From NCBI RefSeq assembly GCF_000445475.1, contig NZ_AUPZ01000009.1, positions 62,001 to 126,000 on the forward strand: a stretch of DNA of 64,000 nucleotides, written 5' to 3'. Shown here piece by piece: positions 47,265 to 56,886 of the stretch. Position numbers and translations under genes: made by a program. Each line of letters begins with the position of its first letter. The stretch's first letter is position 1. A model generated the notes under the pieces. That model worked only from the letters and a program-made list of their open reading frames with translations, searched no databases and was not told where the DNA came from. This DNA is from Sulfurimonas hongkongensis (GTDB taxonomy: Bacteria; Campylobacterota; Campylobacteria; Campylobacterales; Sulfurimonadaceae).

Positions 47265-50200
47265 TTATAAGTCTAGGAGTGCACTATTTCCTCTTGTTGC
47301 TTCAAAGCTTTTAAAGCTATGTGTTAAATTGTGGCTCAAGCTCTTTATCTCAGCTATAGCTGCTTCTAAATCTTTTAACGTACCTTTATTATATTGTTTG
47401 ATTAAAGTATCTGTTCTCTTGTGCAAATCTTTATGATATTTTTCAACTTCTTTAAAAGAAGAGCTATCTCTGTAGTGCTTCATACCAATATCATAAACCC
47501 ATTCACCAAAACGGCACTCATGATAATCTAGCCTTGGAATTGTTGAGCTTAGTCCCTTAATATAAGCTAAAACACTGCTTAACCACGCTCTATGTTCTAC
47601 TAAAGCATAAAGCAGAGGCAAATCTTCACGACTGATGGAGCTAGTATTTTTCCACTTTTCATTTGAGTCATAGTGGTTTATCCACTCCTCTATCTCTTGC
47701 GGTGGCATCGGATGAGCTATGATGTAGCCCTGAGCTATTTTACATCCAAGCTTAAGTAACATCTCTCCATGCTCAACACTCTCAACTCCCTCAGCAATAA
47801 CATCACGTCTAAAAGCATTAGAGAGGCTAAGTATTCCATCCAATATAGCTAAATCATCAGAGTCTTCAAGCATTCCACAGACAAAACTTTTATCTATCTT
47901 TAACTCTCTTGCTGGGAGTCTCTTTAGGTATGTAAGAGAGGAGTAGCCAGTTCCAAAATCATCAAGTGAAAAAGTGATGCCGATATCTAGACAATCTTGC
48001 ATAACCTGTGATATATGAACGATATCTTCTAAAGCACTAGTCTCTAGGACTTCAAGCACTAACTCATTTGGTTTTACAGTTGGATACTTTTTCAAGAGAT
48101 TTTCTAACTGCTCAACAAAGTCACTCTGTTGAAGTTGCATGGCATCTACATTTACACTAGTTGGTACATTCACCCCCTTGCTTTTCCACTCACTCATCTG
48201 CTCCATTGCACTCTCTAAAACCCACTCTCCAATCCTGACGGATAAAATATGTCCATCTACTATTGGCAAAAATGTAGCAGGTGAGAGTATTCCATGCTTA
48301 GGGTGATTCCATCTTATCAAAGCCTCAGTTCCAACAACCTCTCCACTTTGCATATTTACTTTTGGTTGATAGTAAAGCACAAACTCTTCATTATCAAGCG
48401 CTTTTTGCATCTCATCTAAACTCTCATGGTGCGTTCTTATTTTCTCATCTTTGAGTGCATCAAAGATATGGTAACGATTCTTTCCAAGTATCTTTGCTTG
48501 ATACATAGCTTGGTCTGCTTGACGAAGAAGTTGGTCCGCATCTATCTCATCACCTGCATCAAAAAAGGTCACACCCAAACTTGCAGTAACTTGCATATTA
48601 AGATTGTCTATTACTATTTTTTGAGAACTAGCTTCTAAGAGTCTTCTTATCATAGCAAGGCTATCTTCATGCGTTTTAAGATCGAGCAAAACCACCACAA
48701 ACTCATCTCCACCCAAGCGAGCTATAGTATCGCCCTCGCGGAGAGATTTTTTCATGTTTTTTGCTAAAAGTTCTAAAAACTTATCTCCATAGTTATGTCC
48801 ATAAGTGTCATTGATGGCTTTAAACCCATCAAGATCAAGATAAACAATTGCAAATGAAAACTTATGCCTATTTGATTGTTTTAGCGCTTGGTTGATGCGG
48901 TCTGAGAGTAAAACACGGTTTGGAAGTCCGGTTAATGCATCATAGTGTGCAATATGCTCTAAATGTTTTTCATGATGCTGTCTCTCTGTTATATCTCGTG
49001 AGATTCCTAGTACCCCCATCAAACTTCCATCGCTATGGTGCACTGGGGTCTTTGTAGCTTGAACTATTTCTGAGTGCCCATCACTTGCAAATGTTATTGT
49101 CTCTTCATTTATACAAGTTTTGTTTGTTTGCATCACTTTCTTGTCGTTCATTCTAAATAAATCAGCAAGTTCTTTATCTACAAAGTCATAATCACTCTTA
49201 CCAATTATATCTCTCTCTTTTGCACCAAAAAAATCTTCAAAACGCTTGTTACAAACTAAGTAGATGCCATCTTTATCTTTTAACCAAACTAGGTCTGGGA
49301 TATTTTGTATAAGTGTTTTAAGTAGTGCTCTTTCTCCAGAACGCTCTTTTTGTATCTGTTTTCTATCATTAACATTTACAAGTGTTTTGCCAAATAGGTC
49401 GAGAATATCTATCTCATCTTGAGTAAATTCATGTTTAGTTTTTACAGTATCAAACCCTACAAAACCTCTACACTCATCTTTTTTCATTAGTGGAATAGTT
49501 ACTAAACTTTTTATATCTTGAGATATCAACATATCTCTAAACTCACTTTTTGGCATATGTAAAGTATCTTGAACTAGTTTTATCTTTCCTTGTAGGTGCG
49601 CTTGTGTAAGCTCAGGCACTTTCTCGTTAGGAATATTTTGAAGTCTTTTTATTTGAGATAAAATCTCATCCCCGCACCACTCATAAGTGTTTGATGAAGC
49701 CCCTTTTTGCGTGTCATACTCAAAAATATAAGCCCTATCAGCCCCTACAAAAGTAGCCATACTCTCAAGTGATTTTTGTATAGCAGCATCTACTTTTTCT
49801 ATTGGAAGATTTATAAATTGAGTTGAGATGTTTAGAAGAAGTTGTCTATACTCTTCTTGATATGCCATTTTTTTCTCATAAGCTTGATGTGATTTTAACT
49901 CACGCATCAAACTTAGTGTATTTAAAGATAGACTACCATATATGGAGAGGATTATATCTAGCAAAACACCTCTTGAGTCACTCATTTTATCTTGTGCATA
50001 AGTTTTTGCATCTTTGATGGTGAGCCCATCTTGCAGATTAAAAACGATATAAGCCATATAACGATCTCTATCTAGGATGTGAGATGCTAACCATCTTGTT
50101 AAAAACACAAGCGCTTCGTCTGCTAACTCGCTAAGAGGTTTTGCATTTTGCTCACGTTTAAGACGCTCTACAGTATCTACAAAACTTTGATGTGCTTCTT

Positions 50201-50456
50201 TATGCTCTTTGTTTAAGAGATCATTTGGTAGGTATTTATCCCAAATAGCCTCTTCTGTTTTAAAGTGATAACGCGCGTACTCTTTAAGTTCATCAAAGAT
50301 AGTATGTAGACTTTTTTTATCTGATTTATATGCTACATTTGCTGCTAAATTATTTAGTATTTCAACTAATTTTTTATGTTGAATATCTACCGTATCAAAA
50401 CCAGTTTTAAAATGATCATCCCACGGAAAAATATCAATCGGTTTCATAGCATCCAC
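47265..50456 (-). CDS. Hemerythrin-GAF-PAS-GGDEF-EAL-CZB signalling protein
   Basis: 1063 residues, cytoplasmic. Bacteriohemerythrin (about 10-130; FDTVDIQHKKL, YHFKTEEAIW, HKEAHQSF), GAF (about 200-360), PAS (about 370-490; DLVWLKDKDGIYLVCNKRFEDFFG), GGDEF (GGDEF motif 582-586, intact), EAL (EAL at 711-713, DDFGTGYSSLTYLKRLP), and a C-terminal zinc-binding CZB domain (about 930-1000; EHRAWLSS, ECRFGEWVY with C981). Likely tunes c-di-GMP in response to oxygen or iron and to zinc or hypochlorous acid. Stands alone. Confidence 0.92.
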   Translation of the reverse strand: MDAMKPIDIFPWDDHFKTGFDTVDIQHKKLVEILNNLAANVAYKSDKKSLHTIFDELKEYARYHFKTEEAIWDKYLPNDLLNKEHKEAHQSFVDTVERLKREQNAKPLSELADEALVFLTRWLASHILDRDRYMAYIVFNLQDGLTIKDAKTYAQDKMSDSRGVLLDIILSIYGSLSLNTLSLMRELKSHQAYEKKMAYQEEYRQLLLNISTQFINLPIEKVDAAIQKSLESMATFVGADRAYIFEYDTQKGASSNTYEWCGDEILSQIKRLQNIPNEKVPELTQAHLQGKIKLVQDTLHMPKSEFRDMLISQDIKSLVTIPLMKKDECRGFVGFDTVKTKHEFTQDEIDILDLFGKTLVNVNDRKQIQKERSGERALLKTLIQNIPDLVWLKDKDGIYLVCNKRFEDFFGAKERDIIGKSDYDFVDKELADLFRMNDKKVMQTNKTCINEETITFASDGHSEIVQATKTPVHHSDGSLMGVLGISRDITERQHHEKHLEHIAHYDALTGLPNRVLLSDRINQALKQSNRHKFSFAIVYLDLDGFKAINDTYGHNYGDKFLELLAKNMKKSLREGDTIARLGGDEFVVVLLDLKTHEDSLAMIRRLLEASSQKIVIDNLNMQVTASLGVTFFDAGDEIDADQLLRQADQAMYQAKILGKNRYHIFDALKDEKIRTHHESLDEMQKALDNEEFVLYYQPKVNMQSGEVVGTEALIRWNHPKHGILSPATFLPIVDGHILSVRIGEWVLESAMEQMSEWKSKGVNVPTSVNVDAMQLQQSDFVEQLENLLKKYPTVKPNELVLEVLETSALEDIVHISQVMQDCLDIGITFSLDDFGTGYSSLTYLKRLPARELKIDKSFVCGMLEDSDDLAILDGILSLSNAFRRDVIAEGVESVEHGEMLLKLGCKIAQGYIIAHPMPPQEIEEWINHYDSNEKWKNTSSISREDLPLLYALVEHRAWLSSVLAYIKGLSSTIPRLDYHECRFGEWVYDIGMKHYRDSSSFKEVEKYHKDLHKRTDTLIKQYNKGTLKDLEAAIAEIKSLSHNLTHSFKSFEATRGNSALLDL

Positions 50457-50525
50457 TTCTTTAAAATTATTATTGAGTATCTTAACAAATCTATCTAAAA
50501 ATAGCTCTTAGCTTATACGTTTTTA

Positions 50526-52763
50526 TTATAATTCTAGCAAAACTGTATCCCTTGCAGTTTGCTCAAACTTCTTACAACCACTCTCAAAAGCGGCACCTTC
50601 ACCTATGATGATACACTTATGTTTTGCTCTTGTGATGGCTGTATATATAAGCTTTGTATTGTGCATGATAAAGTGCGAAAATGTCATGGGTATAACAACT
50701 ATATCATACTCCATACCTTGAACTTTGTGAATGGTTAGTGCATATGAGAGCATTAAGTATGCTTTTACCTCCTCATACTCATAAACTACAACTATATCCT
50801 CATTTGGATAAAATACAAACAACTGTTCATCAGCCTCTTCTATCTTAAAAAGTAGTCCACTCATGCCGTTAAAGATACGTCTTTGATTTGAGTCTTCGCC
50901 CGCTTTAAAGCCATCCCCACTCCATGAAGTCATGTTTTCATTTTTTGTGTGAACTACCTTATCCATCAGACGAAACTCAACTCCACCCTTTTTAAAACAC
51001 TTCTTAGGATTTGGATTAAAGTACTCTTGTAAAACCTTGTTAAGATTGTTAGCTCCTAGTGTCCCACCTTTCATGGGAGTGATGACTTGAAAGTAGTTGA
51101 GATACTCTTTTATCTGTTTGTTGTTTAGTCTATATCTTGCTTTTTGCAAGGATTCTACAACCTTATGAATTATCTCTGTTATAACTGCTTGTAAGTTAGA
51201 TTCTCTTAGCTCTTGAAGCTTAGATTGAGAGAGTTGGCTTCTTAGAGCATAGTAATTTTGAATGCTAACTTCTAAAAACTCAAAATCCTCATATTTTTCT
51301 CTATAAGCCGGAACTATTCCCCTTCTAATGTCATTTGCGATAAGCCTGATGGCTTGGTCTTCACTCTGTCTATAAATCTTTGTAAGCTTAACTATGGGAG
51401 CTAACTCTAACGTTAAGACATCACTTAAAACGTTTCCTGCACCTATGGGAGGGAGTTGTGCATCGTCCCCAACAACTACAACTATTGCATCTTTGCGAAC
51501 TTTGTGCATAAGCCTTGCAAAGAGTGAAGAATTTATCATTGAGGCTTCATCTATAAGTATAACTCCAAAAGGGAACTTATCCGCACTCTCATACTTAACT
51601 AAGAGTGACTGTATAGTAGCACTCTCAAAACCTGTTGTATCTGCAATCCTTTGAGAGGCTATGCCACTTAAGGCACAAGCCATTATCTCTTTAGTCTCAT
51701 ATCTTGTGTTTAAAAGTTCTAAAATTGTCTTTGAAGTCGTACTCTTTCCTGTTCCTGCATATCCTACTAAAAAGAGTATAGCTGCACCCTCATTTATCTT
51801 CATAACGGCTTCTCTTTGTTGCTCTGCTAGTCTTAACTCTTTTGATTCTAAAAACTCATCTAAGTTTTTTACAAAGCCCCCGCTATCATTTTTAGCTCTT
51901 GTGGTTATCGTCTCATATAGAAATTTTTCAGCATCATAAAGTCTTGATGGAGAGACTCTATTGTTCTTCATAATCACAATGCTACTCTCTGCCACCCTCT
52001 CAACCAGAGCCGCTTCATAGAGATGATTTTTATCATTAAAGCCTAAAAGTTCATCAAGACCACTAAAGAGTGTATCTTTTGAGATGCAACTATTTCCTTG
52101 TTGCTCACAGTAGTTTAGAAGTGTGAAATCCATAGCTGAGCTTATACGGTTCTCATCTTGAGCTTTTACACCCATCTTTAAAGCTAACTCATCAGCTCTT
52201 TTAAAGCCTATGGAGTTTATAGAAGTCAAGATATAAGGATTCTCTTTTATCTTAGTGCAAGGCTCATCAATCTCTCTCATGGCAGTAGCGATTGTAGTTA
52301 AAAGTGCTTGAGATACATCAAAAGGGCTTAGAAATTCTCCAAGTTTACGCATAGAGCGAAACTTTTTCCATGAGGTCTGAATCTTTTTAAGTCGTTTCTC
52401 TTTAATGCCTTTAAACTCTAAGAGTCTCTCAATATCACTGTCTAAAATCTCTACAAGTCCATCACTACCAAAGTGCTCTATTAATTCGGCTGAGAGTTTT
52501 TTTGTAAAGCCTTTTACTATTTTATTTAAAAAGAAAAAGAGATGATTTTGGTTAACCTTGATGGAGTCAAACTTAAAGGTCTTACCATACTTTTTATGTT
52601 CACTCCACTCACCACTAAGCGTGATTGCTGAGTCTTTTATATGAGAGACTTCGCTCTCTAAGTAGGTCCCGCTAATCTTCTCTTTACTCTTAAGTGTTGC
52701 TATAAAAAATCCATCATCTTCAAAAAGTATACGGTCAATCTGCCCGATAATGGTCTCTCTCAA
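50526..52763 (-). CDS. recD2: RecD2-like SF1B DNA helicase
   Basis: 745 residues. N-terminal OB-like region and helix-hairpin-helix repeats (LLEFKGIKEKRLKKI, ILTSINSIGFKRADELALKMGV), then the helicase motor: Walker A VGYAGTGKST (K340), motif II ILIDEASMINS, GDDAQLPPIGAGNVLSD, and C-terminal MLSYALTIHKVQGMEYD and IYTAITRAKHKCII. RecD2 unwinds 5'-3' outside the RecBCD complex. Ends one base from hemD. Confidence 0.94.
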   Translation of the reverse strand: MRETIIGQIDRILFEDDGFFIATLKSKEKISGTYLESEVSHIKDSAITLSGEWSEHKKYGKTFKFDSIKVNQNHLFFFLNKIVKGFTKKLSAELIEHFGSDGLVEILDSDIERLLEFKGIKEKRLKKIQTSWKKFRSMRKLGEFLSPFDVSQALLTTIATAMREIDEPCTKIKENPYILTSINSIGFKRADELALKMGVKAQDENRISSAMDFTLLNYCEQQGNSCISKDTLFSGLDELLGFNDKNHLYEAALVERVAESSIVIMKNNRVSPSRLYDAEKFLYETITTRAKNDSGGFVKNLDEFLESKELRLAEQQREAVMKINEGAAILFLVGYAGTGKSTTSKTILELLNTRYETKEIMACALSGIASQRIADTTGFESATIQSLLVKYESADKFPFGVILIDEASMINSSLFARLMHKVRKDAIVVVVGDDAQLPPIGAGNVLSDVLTLELAPIVKLTKIYRQSEDQAIRLIANDIRRGIVPAYREKYEDFEFLEVSIQNYYALRSQLSQSKLQELRESNLQAVITEIIHKVVESLQKARYRLNNKQIKEYLNYFQVITPMKGGTLGANNLNKVLQEYFNPNPKKCFKKGGVEFRLMDKVVHTKNENMTSWSGDGFKAGEDSNQRRIFNGMSGLLFKIEEADEQLFVFYPNEDIVVVYEYEEVKAYLMLSYALTIHKVQGMEYDIVVIPMTFSHFIMHNTKLIYTAITRAKHKCIIIGEGAAFESGCKKFEQTARDTVLLEL

Positions 52764-53651
52764 CTAAAGCGTCTCCAAAGCTTTGTTAACACAAGCTTTT
52801 AGAGAGGTTTTATCTGCTATGATGGGGTTTATATGCTTAGGGAAATATTTTGCAGTGGTGCGTCCAATAGATATGGCTCTATAAGAGTCGTCCCATGAAA
52901 AGGCTTTAAAAAAGTATTTTATAGTGGATGGTGAAGAAAAAATTATTTTAGAATTTTTCGGTAGTGTCTTTTTCTCTTTTGGTTCTTTAAAATGGTTTTC
53001 ATAAACAACAACATCATCACACTTTATACCATTCTCTTTTAGTATATCCAACATATTTGAGACAACCTCTTTTGCTCTAAGATATAGGACTCTCTTACCT
53101 TTTAATTCGTCTAGTAACTCATAAGCAAACTCATCACCATGTCTTGTTTTTCCTGCAAATTTAAGATGCCCGCCAACATCCTTAACAAGCTTTGCTGTTT
53201 GCTCTGAGATGGCATATGATGGAATTTTTCTCCACTCTTTATTCATACTATCTATGGCTAAAACGCCATTTTTTGAGCTAAATATAAGTGCATCATAATT
53301 ATAAAAATTTATCTTTTGTTTTATATACTTTATCTCAAAAAGTGGAATATTTTTGGCAAACTTTATCTTCACATCATTTAGTAGGTAGATATTTTGTTTT
53401 TTATGTTCTATGTATTTTAAAAGTTTTTCAAACTTATCTTTTAGAGAAAATTTCTGTTTTGTAAACTCTATGGATTTGTCTTTTAATACTTTAAATTTTA
53501 TATTTTGCTTAGATAGATGGTAAGTTATTTTAAAAAATTCTAGTTCTATAAACCTATTTGAGTAGTCTGTATCATAAAAAAGCGTCTTTGTTTTTCTATC
53601 ATATTCGTAATATATCAAGTCTAGCGGGCTAATTATTTTCTCTATCTTCAA
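52764..53651 (-). CDS. hemD: Uroporphyrinogen-III synthase with N-terminal extension
   Basis: 295 residues. The HemD core starts at about residue 88 (NIYLLNDVKIKFAKNIPLFEIKYI) and continues with ALIFSSKNGVLAID, LKGKRVLYLRAKEVVSNMLDIL, CDDVVVYE and KIIFSSPSTIKYF. The first 85 or so residues (KIISPLDLIYYEYDRKTKTLFYD ...) are not part of a usual HemD and are not recognised. The start is a TTG at 53651 preceded by AGGAG at 6 nt. HemD closes hydroxymethylbilane to uroporphyrinogen III in heme synthesis. Confidence 0.8.
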   Translation of the reverse strand: MKIEKIISPLDLIYYEYDRKTKTLFYDTDYSNRFIELEFFKITYHLSKQNIKFKVLKDKSIEFTKQKFSLKDKFEKLLKYIEHKKQNIYLLNDVKIKFAKNIPLFEIKYIKQKINFYNYDALIFSSKNGVLAIDSMNKEWRKIPSYAISEQTAKLVKDVGGHLKFAGKTRHGDEFAYELLDELKGKRVLYLRAKEVVSNMLDILKENGIKCDDVVVYENHFKEPKEKKTLPKNSKIIFSSPSTIKYFFKAFSWDDSYRAISIGRTTAKYFPKHINPIIADKTSLKACVNKALETL

Positions 53652-53748
53652 AACTTACTCCTAAATAAAATGTTATATTATAACACTTTTAAAGGTAATC
53701 AACCAAAAACTAAATGTTTTTCACCCTACTTGATACCTTCATATAAAA

Positions 53749-54630
53749 CTAACTCTTCACTCTTTGTATTCTCTCATCTTCTTGAGCTTTATATAGCTCA
53801 GCACAGGCTTTTGAGAGTTCTCTTATCTTTAGTATATAGTTTTGTCTCTCAGTTTGTGAGATGGCTTTTCTTGCATCTAGGATGTTAAAAGTGTTAGATG
53901 CCATCATACACAGATCATATGCAGGAAGAGGAAGCCCAGCTTCTATAGCTCTTTGGCACTCCTTACTCTTAGCAGTAAAGTCAGCAAAGAGCATCTCTGT
54001 ATCTGCTACTTCAAAGTTGTATTTTGAAAACTCTATCTCGCTCTCTTTATGAACATCTCTATAGTATGTTTTTCCGTGCTCATTTTCACCCCAAACGATA
54101 TCAAAAACATTATCAACACCTTGAAGATACATCGCAAGTCTTTCTGTTCCATAAGTAAGTTCAACTGCAACAGGTTTGCACTCTATACCGCCAACTTGCT
54201 GAAAGTAAGTAAACTGTGTCACTTCCATGCCATTTAGCCAAACTTCCCAACCAAGTCCCCAAGCACCAAGCGTTGGAGACTCCCAATTATCTTCTACAAA
54301 ACGGATATCATGATTTTTTACATCAAGACCTAAGTACTCTAATGATTTTAAATAGAGTTCTTGAATATTGTCAGGTGATGGTTTAATGAGTGCTTGAAAT
54401 TGATAGTATGAACCTAATCTGTTTGGATTTTCGCCATATCTTCCATCAGTTGGACGACGAGATGGTGCTACATAAGCAACAGACCAAGGTTGTGAATCTA
54501 GTGAGCGTAAAAAAGTGGCTGGATGAAAGGTTCCTGCACCCGCTGGGATGTCATAAGGTTGGACAATATTGCATCCTTGTTTCATCCAAAATTCTTGAAG
54601 TTTTAGTAGCATGGAGCTAAAAGTTATCAT
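53749..54630 (-). CDS. glyQ: Glycyl-tRNA synthetase alpha subunit
   Basis: 293 residues, full length. [42 protein letters not shown] and [27 protein letters not shown] are signatures of the class II alpha subunit. The beta subunit gene glyS is not in the window. The upstream gap (54631-54754) has a weak stem CTCGTT/AACGAG but no feature that can be named. Confidence 0.97.
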   Translation of the reverse strand: MITFSSMLLKLQEFWMKQGCNIVQPYDIPAGAGTFHPATFLRSLDSQPWSVAYVAPSRRPTDGRYGENPNRLGSYYQFQALIKPSPDNIQELYLKSLEYLGLDVKNHDIRFVEDNWESPTLGAWGLGWEVWLNGMEVTQFTYFQQVGGIECKPVAVELTYGTERLAMYLQGVDNVFDIVWGENEHGKTYYRDVHKESEIEFSKYNFEVADTEMLFADFTAKSKECQRAIEAGLPLPAYDLCMMASNTFNILDARKAISQTERQNYILKIRELSKACAELYKAQEDERIQRVKS

Positions 54631-54754
54631 ATCTATTTACCTTAATTTTATTTTATTTCTCTCGTTGCACACTCTGAGAACTTAAAAACGAGAAGAGTTT
54701 GTCACGCCTTCCGAGAGAGTGTACCAGAGACTCTTATTTCATAAATTTTCGCAA

Positions 54755-55612
54755 TTATATCATTTTACAGATTATATCGCCCACACTTTTACCCAAAGAA
54801 GATGCTACAACCTCGCACTTTACTTTGAGTAAAAAGCAGAGATTTTTTCTGTGAGTATCATTTAGGCACTCATAATTTCCCATGCCTTTAGTTATTACCA
54901 AATCAGCACTGTCAAAAAGCTCTTTTGAGTGGGCATTTGCACGATTATATGAAAATCCGGGAGTGTTAACTCCGCTATCTACTAAAGAGCAAAGCTCGTC
55001 AAACCCAGCCTCTTTTGCCTCTTTTATAGTTACATCATTTATGATGGGATTTCCTCTAACCATATATGAGTAGTGTGCATCTGGATATAACTCTTTTAAT
55101 GTTCTTACAAACATATAATCAAAAATATGCTCACCAACATTGTCGCCAATAATTAAAACACTCTTTGCATCTTTTAGCTTTGCTCGAAGTGACTCAAAGT
55201 CATCATGAGTAAAGTCTGTCTCAAAGACTTTTGAGAGCTCTTCTTCTAGGTCAAACTCAACAACTGCTGCTAAATCTATAACATTTCCAGCTACTGCTAT
55301 TTTTGTTGCAGTTAAGAGTTTATCAGGAGAGCTTAAAAGTTTTTTCTCTAAAAGGGGAACAAACGAGAGTGCTTTTTGTGTTGAGAGTGCTTTTACCTTA
55401 TCATATAAGTCCTCTTTATTTGCTAAGAGAGCCATTTTTTCATAAACATCTGCGGCTATCTCTGGAGGATTTTTCTCATATGAAAACTCTTTGCTCATCT
55501 CCTTGATACTTGAAGTTATCTTCTGTCTTAAATCTTGCGGAGCGTCTATTGCATCGCATACTCTATAACTTTGATTGACTATGCAATCAACACAAGCTTT
55601 ATCTATTGTCAT
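54755..55612 (-). CDS. DUF89-family metal-dependent phosphatase-like protein
   Basis: About 285 residues. A Cys pair near the N-terminus (ACVDCIVNQS) and the metal-site motif IIGDNVGEHIFDYMFV, followed by DSGVNTPG and DLVITKGMGNYECL, identify DUF89/ARMT1, reported to remove damaged phosphometabolites. The ATG at 55612 is chosen because ATAAGG precedes it; a TTG at 55636 would add eight residues. Confidence 0.82.
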   Translation of the reverse strand: MTIDKACVDCIVNQSYRVCDAIDAPQDLRQKITSSIKEMSKEFSYEKNPPEIAADVYEKMALLANKEDLYDKVKALSTQKALSFVPLLEKKLLSSPDKLLTATKIAVAGNVIDLAAVVEFDLEEELSKVFETDFTHDDFESLRAKLKDAKSVLIIGDNVGEHIFDYMFVRTLKELYPDAHYSYMVRGNPIINDVTIKEAKEAGFDELCSLVDSGVNTPGFSYNRANAHSKELFDSADLVITKGMGNYECLNDTHRKNLCFLLKVKCEVVASSLGKSVGDIICKMI

Positions 55613-55668
55613 ATTTGCAAACCTTATATTTCTCAAAAAACTTGTTTTTTGTAGCTTTAGGAGGTTGT

Positions 55669-55712
55669 ATGGACTTTAGTCCATGCCGTTATAGTGAGCT
55701 TTGCTCATTATA
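55669..55712. repeat. Tandem hairpins between the DUF89 and DUF3972-like genes
   Basis: ATGGACT-TT-AGTCCAT (55669-55684) and a 10-bp stem with one G-U pair (55690-55699 with 55703-55712, TATAGTGAGC/GCTCATTATA). They lie in the 3' region of the gene ending at 55718 and may act as RNA-stabilising structures. Confidence 0.55.
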
Positions 55713-55717
55713 GACTA

Positions 55718-56188
55718 TTAAGTAGTATGTTCGTCTATCGCTTTGTTCCACATAAGCTTGTACTTTCTTCTCATAAACTCAACTTCTTGTTGAGAGAGTT
55801 TTAACTGCTCTTGAAGTGTATGAATGGTCTTTCTATCTTCATCATAAAGCTCTTGAAGTGAGCCTAGAGCCTCTCTTAAAAAGGTGTTTTCAGTTCTTAC
55901 GGCTTCTAGGGTTTCATCTTTTGCATCTAGGACTTTTTCATGAAGGTTGATTATGGTGCCTATAGTTTTTTCTACAAACTCAGGTTGGACTAACATCTCT
56001 TTTGTGTTTCTAGCGGAGAGCTCTTTTAGTTTAGCCGGAACCACATTTTGTGAGCCTTTGGATGGATCTATCATTCTGATGCCATCTTTAACTTCTACTG
56101 TTAGTTTTCCACGCGCGCACAAATCATCAATAGCATCCATATCAAGGCCTGTGAGTTCCATATATTCTTCATCGCTCATCCACTTCAT
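55718..56188 (-). CDS. DUF3972-like coiled-coil protein
   Basis: 156 residues. N-terminal winged-helix-like part (MSDEEYMELTGLDMDAIDDLCARGKL) then long heptad-rich helices (about 70-150). This resembles the DUF3972 family restricted to Campylobacterota; assignment from memory. Starts 16 nt after purE and could share its transcript. Function unknown. Confidence 0.6.
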   Translation of the reverse strand: MKWMSDEEYMELTGLDMDAIDDLCARGKLTVEVKDGIRMIDPSKGSQNVVPAKLKELSARNTKEMLVQPEFVEKTIGTIINLHEKVLDAKDETLEAVRTENTFLREALGSLQELYDEDRKTIHTLQEQLKLSQQEVEFMRRKYKLMWNKAIDEHTT

Positions 56189-56203
56189 GAATATTCCTTT
56201 AAT

Positions 56204-56704
56204 TTACGCTTTTATTATTGTCTCTATCTCTAGTGAATCTATCTCAACTTTTTTAGCCTTAGAGATTCTATCTTCTTGTAGCTTTACTGCCAACTCTTCA
56301 TTGTCAAGTGCTAAAATTTGCATCGCTAGATATGCGGAGTTGATGGCTCCAGCTTTACCTATTGCCACAGTAGCAACTGGCATTCCAGCTGGCATTTGAA
56401 CAGTTGAGAGAAGTGCATCTATCCCACTTAGTGCCGATGCTGACATTGGTACACCGATAATGGGTTTAACCGTTTTAGAAGATAACACGCCAGCTAAGTG
56501 TGCAGCCATTCCAGCTGCTGCAATAAAGACTTGAGCGCCTTTTTTCTCCGCTTCTATAATATACTTTGCGGTCCTCTCAGGCGAGCGATGAGCTGAGGAG
56601 ATAATCATCTCATAGTTTACTCCAAAAGCCTCTAGTGTGTCAGAACACGACTTCATTACTTCATAATCACTCTTGCTACCCATTACAATTGATACAAATC
56701 TCAT
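56204..56704 (-). CDS. purE: N5-carboxyaminoimidazole ribonucleotide mutase
   Basis: 166 residues, typical class I PurE. MGSKSDYEVMKSCSDTLEAFGV holds the phosphate-binding SDxxxM motif; ISSAHRSPERT carries the catalytic His; AAAGMAAHLAGVLSSKTVKPIIGVPM follows. Acts in de novo purine synthesis, as does purF at the right window edge. Confidence 0.97.
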   Translation of the reverse strand: MRFVSIVMGSKSDYEVMKSCSDTLEAFGVNYEMIISSAHRSPERTAKYIIEAEKKGAQVFIAAAGMAAHLAGVLSSKTVKPIIGVPMSASALSGIDALLSTVQMPAGMPVATVAIGKAGAINSAYLAMQILALDNEELAVKLQEDRISKAKKVEIDSLEIETIIKA

Positions 56705-56766
56705 CTAATTTTTTCCTTCTATAAAGTTACAGATATAACTTTATCTACATTTATTTTATTTTAAAC

Positions 56767-56867
56767 TGAACCCTCTATTCTATAGACTAGATTCCGTGTC
56801 AAGCACGGAATGACGGAACACGCGTCATCCTGAACTTGATTCAGGATCTAGCTTGACAATTGTTTAA
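56767..56867. repeat. Mosaic palindromic intergenic repeat, copy 4 (short form)
   Basis: In the gap 56705-56886. Contains CTAGATTCCGTGTCAAGCAC then GGAATGACGG, and the hairpin TCCTGAACTTGATTCAGGA with no insertion. Comparing it with copies 1 and 3 shows the loop module is absent exactly within this hairpin loop. Confidence 0.75.
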
Positions 56868-56886
56868 CATTAACTCACACACTTTT

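Noticed and set aside
54631-54754. T-box or tRNA upstream of glyQ
   Set aside because: No T-box sequence, no cloverleaf and no CCA-type end; T-boxes are not expected in this phylum. Only weak stems are present.
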